A DNA stretch of 64,000 bases from Hippopus hippopus. Lineage: Eukaryota > Mollusca > Bivalvia > Cardiida > Cardiidae. A program made the position numbers and the translations under genes. The stretch covers positions 44,342,311 to 44,406,310 of the forward strand of contig OX328106.1 of NCBI GenBank assembly GCA_946811185.2. The letters run 5' to 3'. The notes under the pieces are model-generated. The model did not search any database and was not told the origin of the DNA. It saw only the letters and a list, made by a program, of their open reading frames with translations. Positions 29,441-40,536 of this stretch are shown here, in pieces. Position 1 is the stretch's first letter, and each line of letters opens with the position of its first letter.

Positions 29441-29588
29441 GTGAAAACAGATCATGATAAAGGAAAGTAAAGACCAGAAACGCAATAACAGGCTTATATG
29501 TAGAAGCACTGGCCGCTCCGACATGACTGATATAATATTGAAAACAGACAAATGAGAGTATAATTCCGTAAATGTACGGATCCATTGG

Positions 29589-29757
29589 AAATTAATCAAC
29601 CAGTGAAGCGCTAAATAAATCAAAATTTCCAACAGACAGTAACAACCCAAATATTACCATTTCAAAGTTCTTTTCCAATTGGAAAAATTTTTCAACCATT
29701 CGTACAATGTACACAAAACGTAAGATTGCACGTTGTTTGCAGACTGATATCGATTAA
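29589..29757 (-). mobile_element. F4-like relic sharing TTAA with the next F4
   Basis: GAAGCGCTAAATAAATC, CAACCCAAATATTACCATTTC and GATTGCACGTTGTTTGCAG in reverse F4 order, ending at TTAA 29754. Confidence 0.65.
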
Positions 29758-30000
29758 CCCTTAGGCTGCGACTCGAGGACCTTTTGCGGACATTGTAAAT
29801 CAAGATCAGACTGCACAGAACGCGCAGTCTGATCTTGGATCTATGCTGTCCGACAAGGAGATATCTTCCTTCCCCAACAAAAAGAAAAAAAATATATATA
29901 CTTTAATAGTCAGTACTATTTTGGGATTTTACTATGGTCTTGAAAGTTTCGTTTGACTTACTATCTTCATTTGACTTATCATTGTTTATAAGTAGGTTAA
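29754..30000 (+). mobile_element. F4 MITE, TTAA-flanked
   Basis: TTAACCCTTAGGCTGCGACTC start, GATCAGACTGCACAGAACGC hairpin, and a duplicated TTTGACTTA segment before the final GGTTAA. Confidence 0.9.
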
Positions 30001-30222
30001 GGATAGGGCACTCTAATGGGATCCATGTAACATTCGTTTGACATCGCCTTTCATCGCCAAAACCGTACGGATTCGGCTAAGACTCGGGTAATCCGTAATC
30101 GAGGCGGGGGACCAGCGGCTATCGGCCGATTGATTACGGATTACCCGACTCTTAGTCGAATCCGTACGTTTTTTCGGCGATGAATGGCGATGTTACACGT
30201 TTCCCATTAGGGTGCCCTATCC
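30001..30222. mobile_element. 222-bp palindromic element with GGATAGGGCAC ends
   Basis: GGATAGGGCAC at the left and GTGCCCTATCC at the right. Inverted arms run inward through AATGGGA, GACATCGCC and CCGTACGGATTCG to a GC-rich centre near 30105-30120. It begins at the base after the F4 TTAA. Confidence 0.9.
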
Positions 30223-30707
30223 TTCATGGTTAAATTTGATCCGCATGCGCATGGCGGTGAAAAGGTAGCGAAATAGTGTCATGTTGTAACTGGCTAAACT
30301 GGCTAAAAGAGAAATTTCACCTTTGAAACAACAACAACTACTACTACAAACTCGGCATATGGTTTATAAACCTACCAGTTCAAAGTTTTTAAACTGTTTG
30401 AAGTTAAAAAAGGGATTTTACACGAAATTATGATAGTTTTTGATGTTTTGATAGTCAAGACATTAACTGTTTTGTATAAATAAAAACATCATTTTTTCAT
30501 GTTTTGTAACTATGATTTGTCTTTTTCCTTCTATTGTTGTTTTTACTGAACCTTGTGTAAAGAAAGTACTATAATTATTAAGACAAAAAGAATATGAATA
30601 AATGTTTATAACATGAGAATTAAGCGTTTTGTATTTTTTGGACTGTCCGTTAACTTTCCGTGCGTTTCATTGACTTACGAATGGCTACTTTCATTGCTCC
30701 ATCATCT

Positions 30708-30812
30708 GACACCGTTACTAAAAATAGCACACTAACGCATCGCCTGTATATCGTATATGATAATACGATATAGAGGCGAAGCCAAATTGTGGTATTTTTA
30801 GTAACGGTGTTC
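30708..30812. mobile_element. Palindromic MITE with ACACCGTTACTAAAAATA ends
   Basis: ACACCGTTACTAAAAATA at the left, TATTTTTAGTAACGGTGT at the right, with further inverted sequence (ATCGTAT / ATACGAT) in the centre. Confidence 0.85.
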
Positions 30813-30889
30813 CATGATAGTGCAATGATAATTTCGGTGTTTCGTGATAGACCCATGGAGCTTCAAAGGCCTTTGGACCTACCAACGGG

Positions 30890-31114
30890 TTAAACCTTTT
30901 AACAAATAATCCAGAGTTTTGACGACTGTGAGGAAGATGGCTTTTGAAAACATTGTGGGAAAAGAAGAAAATGCTGGTAACCAGCATTTTCTTCTTTTTT
31001 CCACAATGTTTACTACTCTATTAAAGACAATTCAAATCATGTTTACCACATTTTATAAATAAAACGCTTTGATTATGGACAAGTTCAAAGTTTTGTCGTT
31101 TTTCTATGGGTTAA
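30890..31114 (+). mobile_element. F3 MITE, TTAA-flanked
   Basis: TTAAACCTTTTAACAAATAA start, GAAGAAAATGCTGGTAACC hairpin with the GAAG variant present in both arms, TTTCTATGGGTTAA end. Confidence 0.93.
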
Positions 31115-31185
31115 AAAAAATAAAATGTGTGTTTTATATTTGAACTGTCCACGTGTTTTGAGTGAATTCATGGTTGTCACTTTTT

Positions 31186-31211
31186 TTTGAGGGGGGGGGG
31201 CGGGGGAGGGG
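31186..31211. repeat. G-rich tract
   Basis: Run of Gs broken by single C, A bases (AGGGGGGGGGCGGGGGAGGGG). Confidence 0.9.
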
Positions 31212-31419
31212 TTTAGCGTTTTAGCAATATTCGACATTCTTCACGTGATTTCCCGCCGGCCGCCGGATACTGGACTTCGTATCCTTACATTCCATGATTG
31301 TCAATGTTGACTACTGTGACAGGATGTATAACGCTGTATTGATGAACAGTCAGCCATTTGAGCGGTTACTAAATAAAATAAACTCGCTTTGATAGTTAAA
31401 AGTGCAAAGGGATAATTTA

Positions 31420-31952
31420 TATGAGCCACGCCCTGTGAAAAGGGGATTTAGTGCATATGCAAGACTCTGAGTATCGGTCCAGGTCAGCCTGGGCAGTCCG
31501 CGCAGGCTAACCTGGGTCGAAACTTCTTCTTGTCGGTCAATTTTCTCCAGTGTACCTCATGATTCAGTTGGTTGTTAAAAATGGGTTAACAAAATTGGTT
31601 TTATAGATCCATAATTATGTGATGATGGCTTGATATGGCCTGCAACACGCTAAAAGGGGCATTCGGACATTTGCGTAAAGTGTCGTCACGGATCAGCCTG
31701 CGCAGTCCGCGCAGGCTAATCCGAGACGGCACTTTCCGTTTTTATGTAATTTTCTGTTTTGCGCAAGTCTACTTTAGCACAAAATCTAATGCAGTCGTAA
31801 AGTACCGTCTCGGATTAGCCTGCGCGGACTGCACAGGCTGATCCGAGACGACACTTTACGCAAATGTCCGAATGCCCCTTTTCGCGTGTTGCAGGCCATA
31901 TCATACATCATGGAGATGCATCAAAGCCATTTTTTCCCAAAGCAAGGCTGGT
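31420..31952 (+). mobile_element. F2 MITE interrupted by an F1 insertion
   Basis: The F2 left part runs from TGAGCCACGCCCTGTGAAAA to ATGATGGCTTGATAT. The rest resumes after 31902 with CATACATCATGGAGATGC and ends AAAGCAAGGCT. The break falls inside the GCTTGGTATAATGCATCAC stretch of intact copies. Confidence 0.9.
31633..31902 (+). mobile_element. F1 MITE nested in F2
   Basis: ATATGGCCTGCAACACGC start and GTTGCAGGCCATAT end. It is a long imperfect palindrome carrying two CAGCCTGCGCAG-type cores. Confidence 0.93.
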
Positions 31953-32017
31953 AACGATCTGTGAATATATGATAAAATATTGTGGGTAAGACAAAAAAAA
32001 AAAACATTGTTGTGTCC

Positions 32018-32213
32018 TACTCTGGGATAAGGGGGCTTAATACACCACCGTGATGCATTATAACCAAGGGAGTCGTCACACAATTATGGAACCATAAAAT
32101 CCTTTGTCTAACAGTCGTCTGGTTTTTGTCAGCTTGCGCGGACTGCGCAGGATGACATGAATCGATATGGTTTGCAGATACATTAAGCCCTCTTTTTAGA
32201 AAGCATGGTTCAG
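32018..32213 (-). mobile_element. F2 MITE, reverse, internally deleted
   Basis: CTGGGATAAGGGGGCTTAA start, GTCAGCTTGCGCGGACTGCG core, TTAGAAAGCATGGTTCAG end. Confidence 0.87.
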
Positions 32214-32227
32214 TTGTTTTGGAGCTA

Positions 32228-32450
32228 GGGTCCTGCGTGTCTCCGTGGTAAAGTGTGGGACTCGTAACCTGGAAGCCCCAGGTTCGAGCCGCACTCCACT
32301 AGGTGTCCTGGGGCAAGACACTTCAGAGCCCTAGCCTGATACTGGTAAAACCCAGGAAATACATGATTATGTAAGATGTCGCCGTGATATGACTAAAATA
32401 ATGATGAAAGCAGCGTAAAACACCATTCAATCAATTATATTTTCGAGCTA
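32228..32450 (+). mobile_element. tRNA-derived SINE
   Basis: The head GGTCCTGCGTGTCTCCGTGG and box-B-like GGTTCGAGCC are spaced as in a tRNA, followed by CAAGACACTTCAGAGCCC, GTGATATGACTAAAATAATG and ACACCATTCAATCAATTA. The same body recurs at 34480, 47222, 49110 and 49346. Confidence 0.85.
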
Positions 32451-32815
32451 TTTCTCCTGATTTTCCAAGGTCGTGTCATGGAACACGAAAAAATTTTCCT
32501 GCACGTGGTCATGTGAAACAAATGCGGTATAAGCTACAATGTTATCTTATTTCAACGGAAAAAGTCCTTTTCAGACCCTAAACAGATGGTTACCCTGCAG
32601 ACGATAAAACTTTAGATTCTTCCAAATTAAAGACACACGCAGACGACAAATTAATTTCATTCAGACGTACGTGATTTGTCTTTGGAAGGGTACACATTGT
32701 GGAAGAAAAAACAGAAAATGCTTGTCATCAGCATTTTCTCCTTGTTCCACAATGTTTTAAAAAGGTTTCTTTCTCACAGTCGTTAACCTTTAAAACTCTA
32801 GATTATGAGATAAAG

Positions 32816-33045
32816 GATTTACCCTTTACCACACAATGCCGAGTTTTAACGACCCTGAGGGAGAAGCCTTTTAAAAACATTATGGGAAAAGGAGAAAATG
32901 CTGGTAACCAGCATTTTCTCCTTTTTCCACAATGTTTTTTACCCTTCTGAGAACAAGTTTCCATTTTTGAGTCACAATTATTTTATCGTCTGCAAATGCT
33001 CTCAATTTGGATTAGCTTAAAATTTTATCGTGTGGTAAAGGGTGA
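32816..33045 (+). mobile_element. F3 MITE
   Basis: TTTACCCTTTACCACACAAT start, ATGCTGGTAACCAGCAT hairpin, GTGTGGTAAAGGGTGAA end. A diverged second F3-like piece occupies 32589-32815. Confidence 0.92.
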
Positions 33046-33234
33046 AGCGGCAGATTACAGAGGGTCAAGATCGTTGACAGTAGACTACCGGTCAAAGTTT
33101 ATCTACCTGTCCTGTTTGTTCTTACCACGGAAAACACGGAAAATACACGTCTGCACATTTTTCAAGTCCTTTTATATTTGACCTTTTTGTAACGTTTTGC
33201 AGGCACTTATTACTGAATTCTAACATTGTTGCCC

Positions 33235-33480
33235 GAATTTCAAAATAGTCCAACTCTTTTCCACTCGACAAAATTCAAAACTCGTCGAAATTGACAGTAT
33301 TTGCAGACGACAGATCAAGTATGGCTCAACAGATAAGAGATGTGTTTTTTTTTTGAATGACTAGAAAACATTGTGGGAAAAGGTGAAAATTGTTCGTCGC
33401 CATGAACAACTTCTTTTTTGCCATGATTTTTTTTTTCTGAAGGTCGTCTCAAAAAATGAAAAATCTTTTTCTGATGGCTT
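33235..33480 (-). mobile_element. F3 relic
   Basis: CGACAAAATTCAAAACTCGTC and ACATTGTGGGAAAAGGTG remain. The centre is replaced. Confidence 0.5.
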
Positions 33481-33504
33481 TGACTTTCATGTACATATAT
33501 TGAA

Positions 33505-33690
33505 GGTCATACCTTTAGCTGAGCCTACGCGTGACTCATTGCGGTTTTACGCACCGTGTAGATTTAAGATCAGACTGCACAGAAAGCGCAGTCTGATCTT
33601 TGACCTACCGTGTTTGATATATTGAGATTTGTTTTTCTTGCTAATCGTATAACTTTGGTTTATCCTACTGGCCTGAAAGATTCATTATCA
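33505..33690 (+). mobile_element. F4-like MITE
   Basis: GATCAGACTGCACAGAAAGC hairpin with flanking CCTACGCGTGACTCATTGCGG. The right end is diverged. Confidence 0.75.
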
Positions 33691-33691
33691 T

Positions 33692-34056
33692 TTAAAGGCC
33701 CAGTAAAAGCCAAAATATCAAAGCAGGTGTCATAATAGATTTAAATTTAAATCATACCATTTAAAAGTATGGGATACATTCTGGAGATGACAGTCTGTTA
33801 TCGTGTGATCGGGCCATATGTTAGTCGCTTGTAGAAAAAAGGAATTTTAAAATCAGGCAAAAAGTAAACAAAAGACACAGCTACCTGGCAGGTTTTAACC
33901 TAGTTTTGAAATTAATTTCTCTGTCAGCGACTAACACTTGGACCGACCGCACAATGATAGACTGTCATCTTCACAATAATTTCCATACTTTTAACTGGTA
34001 TGATATAAATTCAAATGCATTTAAACACCCGCTTTGTTTACATTTGGCCTTTATTA
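33692..34056. mobile_element. Palindromic element with TTAAAGGCC ends
   Basis: TTAAAGGCCCAGTAAAAGCC at the left against ACATTTGGCCTTTA at the right. Inner inverted pairs ACCATTTAAAAGTATGG / CCATACTTTTAACTGGT and GACAGTCTGTTATCGTG / AATGATAGACTGTC. Related to 4150-4494. Confidence 0.82.
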
Positions 34057-34109
34057 TTACTTTAACAGTATAGAGATTAAAACAATCCCTATCTTATCCC
34101 ATATTATCC

Positions 34110-34321
34110 TAACTCTTCACCAGAGTATAACATTTTCGACTTGTCCGTATTTCAAGAAATTTGCGGACGACAAAATACAAGCGTCTTAAATGGTGGTATA
34201 AGTCTTGAAAATTAAAGAAAACATTGAGGGAAAAGGAGAAAATGCTGGTTACCAGCATTTTCTTCTTTTCCCTCAATGTTTTCAAAAACTTTCTTCTTCG
34301 GGTTCGTTAAATTACGGGATC
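34110..34321 (-). mobile_element. F3 MITE, diverged ends
   Basis: ATGCTGGTTACCAGCAT hairpin. Both arms carry the TTGAGGG variant in place of the usual TTGTGGG. Confidence 0.88.
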
Positions 34322-34479
34322 GTATTGGACAGGATAAGCCCGTACATGTTTGGATCAGATGCGTTGACTTAGATATAGCTTCGTGGCTTCACTCGTGTAA
34401 TCCGTTCTTTCCATTTCTTTTTCCAACAAGAATTCAAGTTTTTCTTTTGAATACAGATGATTTTCGATCCTTTGATTCT

Positions 34480-34722
34480 GAGCGGGTTGGGGACTGGTTA
34501 TTTGGATGTGTTTTACTCTGCTTTCAACTTTATTTTAGTCATATCACGGAGATAGCCAACATATTTATCTATTGCCTGATTTTCAGCAGTACTATGTTAG
34601 GGCTCTGAACTGTCTTGCCCAAGGAAAATCCAACGAAACACCCAGTGCTTCTAGTGAAGCTCGAATCCTTGGCCTCTAGGTTGCGAGTCCCAACTTTTAC
34701 CACTAAGCCACGCAGGACCGAG
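34480..34722 (-). mobile_element. tRNA-derived SINE, reverse
   Basis: AGGGCTCTGAACTGTCTTGCC, GAAGCTCGAATCCTTGGCC (box B reversed) and TTTTACCACTAAGCCACGC (box A reversed). Confidence 0.8.
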
Positions 34723-34772
34723 AGGGTAGGGGACGTGAAAGAAGATAGAATATTCGGAAAAAAAATTAGCTT

Positions 34773-34784
34773 GATGATGATTAT

Positions 34785-34817
<33 letters not shown>

Positions 34818-34824
34818 CATCATT
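34773..34824. repeat. (ATC)n microsatellite
   Basis: Two inverted parts: GATGATGATTATAATC followed by repeated ATC. Confidence 0.96.
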
Positions 34825-35183
34825 CACAAAAGCCTTCCTTCACAGATGTCGTTTATAATCGGGAATGTTCAATAAAAAATTGAGGTTTTCAATTTCCTGT
34901 GCGAAAAGGGTTGACAAAGATTAGTCTTCACATCTTTGCAGTCTGATCCTATCCTCTGCTCTTCGGCCTGTAATTATTGTTTAAGTAGCTTTCCTGTTCC
35001 CATTTCCTTTCAAAATATCACATTTTATCCAAAACGTTGTTGTTTCCGTATCACGTTTTATCAACGTTCACATGCTTTTTTTCTGTCGTATGATTGTCAA
35101 TAGGCTATTTTTATCACGGGAATTCCATCGATTCTATTACGCATGTGTAGGAATAGCACGCTCTAAAGATCGTACCATTTTCG

Positions 35184-35412
35184 CTTAACCCATTGAGTAC
35201 AATCCATTGTTTAACAACCCTGTGGAATAAAGCTTTTGAAAACACTGTGGGAAATGGAGAAAATGCTGGTTACCAGCATTTTCTCCATTTCCCTCATTGT
35301 TTTCTACTCTTTCAAAGAAAAAAAAAAAAACTCTATCATGTGAGTCTTATTTATTTTGTCGTCTGCAAGTCGCGGCTTTCAATTTGGTCTATTTAAGTTT
35401 CCGTCGTCTGTT
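35184..35412 (+). mobile_element. F3 MITE with an arm-matched substitution
   Basis: TTAACCCATTGAGTACAATC start, hairpin ATGCTGGTTACCAGCAT. Both arms carry GGGAAATGGAG instead of GGGAAAAGGAG. Confidence 0.9.
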
Positions 35413-36057
35413 ATAGGATTTTCGTGTGGCACCTTTAGGTAGTCTTGTCTTACGATAATCGCAGGATAAATTTACGGTAAGATTTTAATTACAGTATTGT
35501 GCCATCGCTTATAAACTCTTTAGGCCCGTCTACACTACAAAATATTTCTTTGCAAAAAGCACCCAAATTTTGTGTAGTGTTGTTTGCTCATGTTTGTCCG
35601 TAAGTTGTTTACACTTCAACAAACAATGGCATACAATGTTTGACATAGTGTTTGAAGATCATGTGATACGCACTCCAGTCAATTTTACCTAAATATTTCC
35701 CACAGTAGAAGGGTTCAGGATTCACTTCCTATTCCGGTGAAAGTGTGGCGAGATTACACGAATTAAATCGCCCGATTCTTTTTTGGTCCAATAGCTTTGT
35801 TAGTATACTAAAGAAACTCTACTTGTATCTCAGTGGTTGCGTGCTCAAATCCTAGATGTCCTAGATGAGCAATAGCTCTGTTCAAGGTTTTACTTCAGGC
35901 AATTTACGACCGGCTTAATTCCTCTTTCAACAATGCACGTAAAAATTGTACTGAATATGTTTTTTGATGTGGGAAAGCAGCCAAAATCTACTAAAGAATG
36001 TTGTGCGTAATCAACGGATTTGACTTTACCGAAGGTCACAAAACCCAACCGCCTAAT

Positions 36058-36190
36058 TATGTAAAGAGCCCCCTTTTTTCAATGCAGTAGCGGTCGCTGT
36101 AGATCAAAGATCAGGCTGCATGTGCAATCTGATCATTGATCTACTCCGTCCGCAGCAGGTTTTTAAAGTTAACTGTAGCGGTTTAAAAAA
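36058..36190. mobile_element. F4-like relic
   Basis: GTAGATCAAAGATCAGGCTGC and CTGATCATTGATCTACTCCG form the F4-type central palindrome. Confidence 0.55.
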
Positions 36191-36491
36191 AAGGTGAAAG
36201 GATGTTTCAGTCCTGTGTCATCAAATTATATATAAATATAAAAATAAGCTTTTAATATGGGATGCCAAATAATACGAATTTCATATGTTGCTCACAGTAA
36301 TTCAGTTTAAAAAATGCTAGCAACATAGATCAAAGGTTTGGCTGTAGTTCCATGTCGATACGCTTTGTCTTCTAAAACAATCAAAATCCTGCCACGTGTT
36401 CAGCCTACAGTCAGTCTCTAAAACACTCCAACTGCCCGTATACAAAGCTTAAAAGTTCCTTTTATTCGTTGTCTGAAAAGATTATCAAAAT

Positions 36492-36756
36492 AAGCCATGC
36501 TCCGGCAAAAGGGGGCTTAATGCAGCTCCGTGATCCATGATAACAAGCAAACCATTACATACTCAAAGATCAATAACAGCCACGTTTTTCAAATAACCGA
36601 ATCAAAAGGTGAACAGGTCCTTGTTTATATATATACAGGAAATTGACCATTAGCGAAAAGTTTCGGCCCATGTCAGCCTGCGCGGACTGCGCAGGCTGAC
36701 CTGAGTCGATTTTTTTTGCAGATACATTGAGCCCCCTTTTCACAGAGCACGGCTCA
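36492..36756 (-). mobile_element. F2 MITE, reverse
   Basis: AAGCCATGCTCCGGCAAAAG start, GTCAGCCTGCGCGGACTGCG core, CACAGAGCACGGCTCA end. Confidence 0.93.
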
Positions 36757-36784
36757 AATTTTTCAACGACATATACTAATATAA

Positions 36785-36935
36785 GTTAAAATCGTGCGGC
36801 GCTGGAATGTGTGGCACTCCACCTAGCACGGGTGCCGAAGGGTTATGCCCGTGGTGCGGAAGGTCATGGGTTCGGTCTCCTGGTGGGAGATATCTTAATC
36901 CGTTATCTGATGCTGTAGACAACTTTAGGTGTACA
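36785..36935 (+). mobile_element. Possible tRNA-derived SINE head
   Basis: GGGTTATGCCCGTGGTGCGG and GGTCATGGGTTCGGTCTCC resemble tRNA A and B boxes. Confidence 0.4.
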
Positions 36936-37450
36936 TGGATAGTATGACTCAAGATCAGACAGTTTATAGCGTACAGTCTAATCTTTGATCTATACTTATC
37001 GATAGTTGCTGTGATTTGGACACCAAAAGAGGGTTTTTGAAATTGCAAGCAGTACATGTTCATGCTGTCTGAAAATGGTTATTATACATATCTGGCATAC
37101 TGATTGTTTTAAAGGTAACTGATTTTTAACCCTTGACCAATGACAGCAACTCAATGCGGATTTTTATTTTTGTAGACAAAGTAGATCACAAACAGACTGC
37201 ACAGGACGTAGAGCTCGATCTTTGATCTACATTTTCTCTTACGGTGAGATTTAAAAAACTCTGAAAATCTTACGAATTTTGTTTTACTATTAGTTGGAAA
37301 TGTAAGTTTATTCATCAAGGAGCTTTAACTCTTAAAGCGCCTTTCACGACTTTAGTTGCCTTTGTGGTCAATGTAGATCAAGATCAGGCTGCATAAACCG
37401 ATCATTCCAATGCATTCTGATCTGTGATCTCCACTGTCCGCTTTGCTGAA
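36925..37450. mobile_element. Cluster of three F4-like relics
   Basis: Three copies of the GATCA..TGATC-type hairpin at about 36950-37005, 37180-37235 and 37373-37440, with TTAA-like joints at 37127 and 37327. Confidence 0.5.
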
Positions 37451-37993
37451 ACTCTAGAGACAAAAACAACTGTGACATAACATTTTTGGGGGTCACAAGA
37501 TATTTCCAGACTGTTTGGTTTCTTCGGCGCTCCAAGGTTAGGAAAGCTAGGGCACCATATTCAGATAATATTTATTACTGCATTCCTGTTTTTATTCTCA
37601 AGAGTTTTCTTACTTTTAAAGTAGCAGAATTTTCTGATTTGCTAAACCAAATGGCATTGCTCGTTTCAAGCATTTTTTTGCTTAGTTGTTTACTAAGAAA
37701 ACGTCGAGATATTGTTTTCGCCCTGGCGTCGTCTATAAGAAAAACTTTGATATCTTATAAAATGTCTGTCATTACTGAAGATACTGGCATTCATTTCAAA
37801 CTTAGACTAGGTGTTAACTATCAAAAAGGGGGGACCAACACAACAAGGACAGGTAACCATCAAAACATTTTTGACACAGTTAAGCCCCTTTTTCGACTTA
37901 CTCTTTTCACTAAAAGCGACTGCAGCCATGCTTGTCAAATGTGGTCAGCTGCAAGACGGAATAAATTGTCTGCAGAAGATAATGTGTTAGTTT

Positions 37994-38216
37994 AACGCTT
38001 TCAGTACCAGACAACGAAATCTTTAACTGGACCAAATTGAAATAATTTGCAGACGACAAATTAAATGTTGCTAAAGTGGTCGTTTCTGTCTTTGATAGGG
38101 TAGAAAACATCGTTGGAAAAGGAGGTTACCATTACTTTCTCCTTTGCCCACAAAGTTTTTAAGAAGGTGCCTTCCTGATGGTCGTTAGAACTTAGGTTAA
38201 TTTGGTAAAAGATTAA
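37994..38216 (-). mobile_element. F3 MITE (B), first of an abutting pair
   Basis: AGTACCAGACAACGAAATC start, TTTGGTAAAAGATTAA end, hairpin shortened around GGTTACCATTACTTTCTCC. It shares TTAA 38213-38216 with the next copy. Confidence 0.82.
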
Positions 38217-38442
38217 CTCTTTACCAAACAACAAAAATGAAGACTTGTCCAAATTCAAAGCATTTGCAGACGACAATTTAAATGTGGCTCAAATGGTGCA
38301 AACTTTCTTTGATTAGGTAGAAAACATAGTGGGAAAAGGAGAAAATGCTGGTGACCAGCATTTTCTCCTTTTTTCCACTATGTTTTCAAAAGGCTTCTTT
38401 CCCAGGGTCGTGAAATGTCGGCATTGTGTGGTAAAGGGTTAA
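38213..38442 (-). mobile_element. F3 MITE (B), second of an abutting pair
   Basis: TTAACTCTTTACCAAACAAC start, ATGCTGGTGACCAGCAT hairpin with CATAGTGG in both arms, GTGTGGTAAAGGGTTAA end. Confidence 0.94.
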
Positions 38443-39022
38443 GCCTTCTTAATGTACATCAACTAAGATGAAACATTCTCAATGATTTCTTACAAAATCT
38501 AGTAAAATCTGGCAAGTTCTCGCGCCGTAATCTTGCCAGTTCCAAATATCAATCCCGCTTACAACACCATTTGAACCCAGGACCTCTTATGTGCGAGGCC
38601 TGAGCTCTACCTCTACACTTTTTTCCTCCGTGATAATGGGTTTAGGAGATGAAGTGGCCACTCTGCACAAAAGTGGGTCAGTCCTCCAAATCCTTAGATA
38701 ATGAAGCTTGTGGCTTCTTTTGTTTTTCTCATGCAGTTTTTTTAACCGTCCAGCGATCGTAAGGGTTGTGTCAATTTTCCCTTGTTCAATAAATAAGATT
38801 TTTAGGCATTGTGGATATTGTAATAACTGTTCAAGGTAAGAGGGGAAAAATCTGTTCTCTTTAAACGTAGTAAAATTATGGCAATGGTTGTAAACTTTAC
38901 TTACTAGTGCATATCAATTGTGAATAGTGGTCTATGATACAATAATTAATATCAATCATATTAAGTGGTATGGAGGAAAAAAAGAGAGACCAACAGAAGG
39001 ACAGTTAAAGAGTGAGAGATAA

Positions 39023-39026
39023 ACGA

Positions 39027-39079
<53 letters not shown>

Positions 39080-39136
39080 GTTTTTGAATGTAGTGTTCAG
39101 TTAAATACTGGAGATTCCAAACTGCACATCTCTCTG

Positions 39137-39171
<35 letters not shown>

Positions 39172-39175
39172 TTGC
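39023..39175. repeat. Inverted GA/GACA microsatellite pair
   Basis: (GA)n(GACA)n at about 39029-39078 is mirrored by (TGTC)n(TC)n at about 39135-39172, with 55 bases between. Confidence 0.93.
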
Positions 39176-39779
39176 CTGTATCTTTCTTTTTCTCTCTCTG
39201 TGAAAACTGTAGATTATTACAGTTGCATAAAACACCATTCAAACTGTTCAAAATTGCAACAAAACAACTATATATTTAATTCATAGATCAAAACGGTTCG
39301 TATTCATGCAAGTTCGTGTCTTTCAGTCAGGTTTCAGGTTTGATGCTTCATTTTTTTAAACTTCGGGCTAAGTCATATATTCGAAATACAGCATTTTCGA
39401 AAAATCTCGAAATTATGCATAATTGCTTTCATAGTTTCTGTAGATCTAAATCAATGAATTAATGAATAAATAAGTGAATATAGATGGATTGATAGAGAGA
39501 GGCAAAACAATAGGAAAACGGATACATGTAGGTTGATAGACAAACACAATAAGTATCATCCAGCAATACACTGAACTGTTTCGAGAGTTAGACTTTTGGA
39601 CTCTTGGTCAATTACGTATGAATGATGTCCTATCGTAATGTCGAACTTTAATCGGATGGTTGAAGGTCAAGTAATCTGTACACACGAGCCTGTTGGAATT
39701 ATTTATTCATATACAATTTTTCTTTTTTTAATCAGATAATACACACACTAGAATATATTTATATAGTTTGTACGTATTT

Positions 39780-39860
39780 GGATGGATGGATGGATGGATG
39801 GATGGATGGGTGGATGGATGGATGGATGGATGGGTGGGTGGATGGATGGATGCATGCATG
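39780..39860. repeat. (GGAT)n microsatellite
   Basis: Long GGAT/GGTG tetranucleotide run ending in GCATGCATGCACGG. Confidence 0.96.
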
Positions 39861-40039
39861 CACGGTTGCATATATGGTAGGATAGACAGTCGGTAAGGCA
39901 GATAAAAACTACCGAACTGTGTAGTTAATCCTTTTTTTTGTAGTTAAAATTATTTAACTTTTCAGCACCAAATAAATAAACTCAACCTCTTTCGACAGCT
40001 CTAAATACAATCCATTGAAACTTACAAAGATTTTTTATT

Positions 40040-40165
40040 GTATAGGCTTGACTACACAAGCGGACGGTATAGATCAAAGATCAGCCTGCACGTTCTGTGC
40101 AGTCTGATCTTGATCTATGCCGTCCAAAACGTCACTGTTTTCGCCTATGGCGATGAAAGGGTTAA
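40040..40165. mobile_element. F4-like MITE, 'GCGGACGGTATAGATC' subtype
   Basis: GATCAGCCTGCACGTTCTG hairpin between GGACGGTATAGATC and GATCTATGCCGTCC. The same subtype is at 40810-40930 in the other orientation. Confidence 0.75.
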
Positions 40166-40536
40166 GCCATGAACGGTTCGTGTGGTTGATAAATTCTGTC
40201 ACTTTGATTTTACTTTAGCTATAGAACTAACATTTTGCAGGGAGTGGTTTATTTTCTCACTTAGATAACTCTGGTATATAGCTGCCATTAGCCATTATAG
40301 CAATTTTTGTTATCATAGTGCCTCATAAAGTTGAATTTATTTTGACTATAGAACTTTTACTGTAGACTTTTTTAGAGGTATAGTGTTTGCTTTGGCCAAT
40401 ACCGGACAGAGTGGTATCAGAATAAGTCTGCATGCTCTTTGAAGTCTGACCTTGATCTATACAGAAACATCTTAGGTTATCCTCAGCACCAGACGTGTTG
40501 ATTCACATATTATGTTTTTTGCTTTTCATCTTTATT

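Noticed and set aside
30007..30222. A rho-independent terminator or structured RNA gene
   Set aside because: The long palindrome has matching terminal ends like a MITE, and there is no bacterial context or known RNA family match.
34569..34823. A methionine-rich minus-strand open frame
   Set aside because: The Met/Ile run is the (ATC)n microsatellite and the rest is a reversed SINE.
37486..37995. A 169-residue open frame upstream of F3 copies
   Set aside because: No recognisable domain, no splice or promoter context, and its end runs into F3 sequence. Too weak to call a gene.
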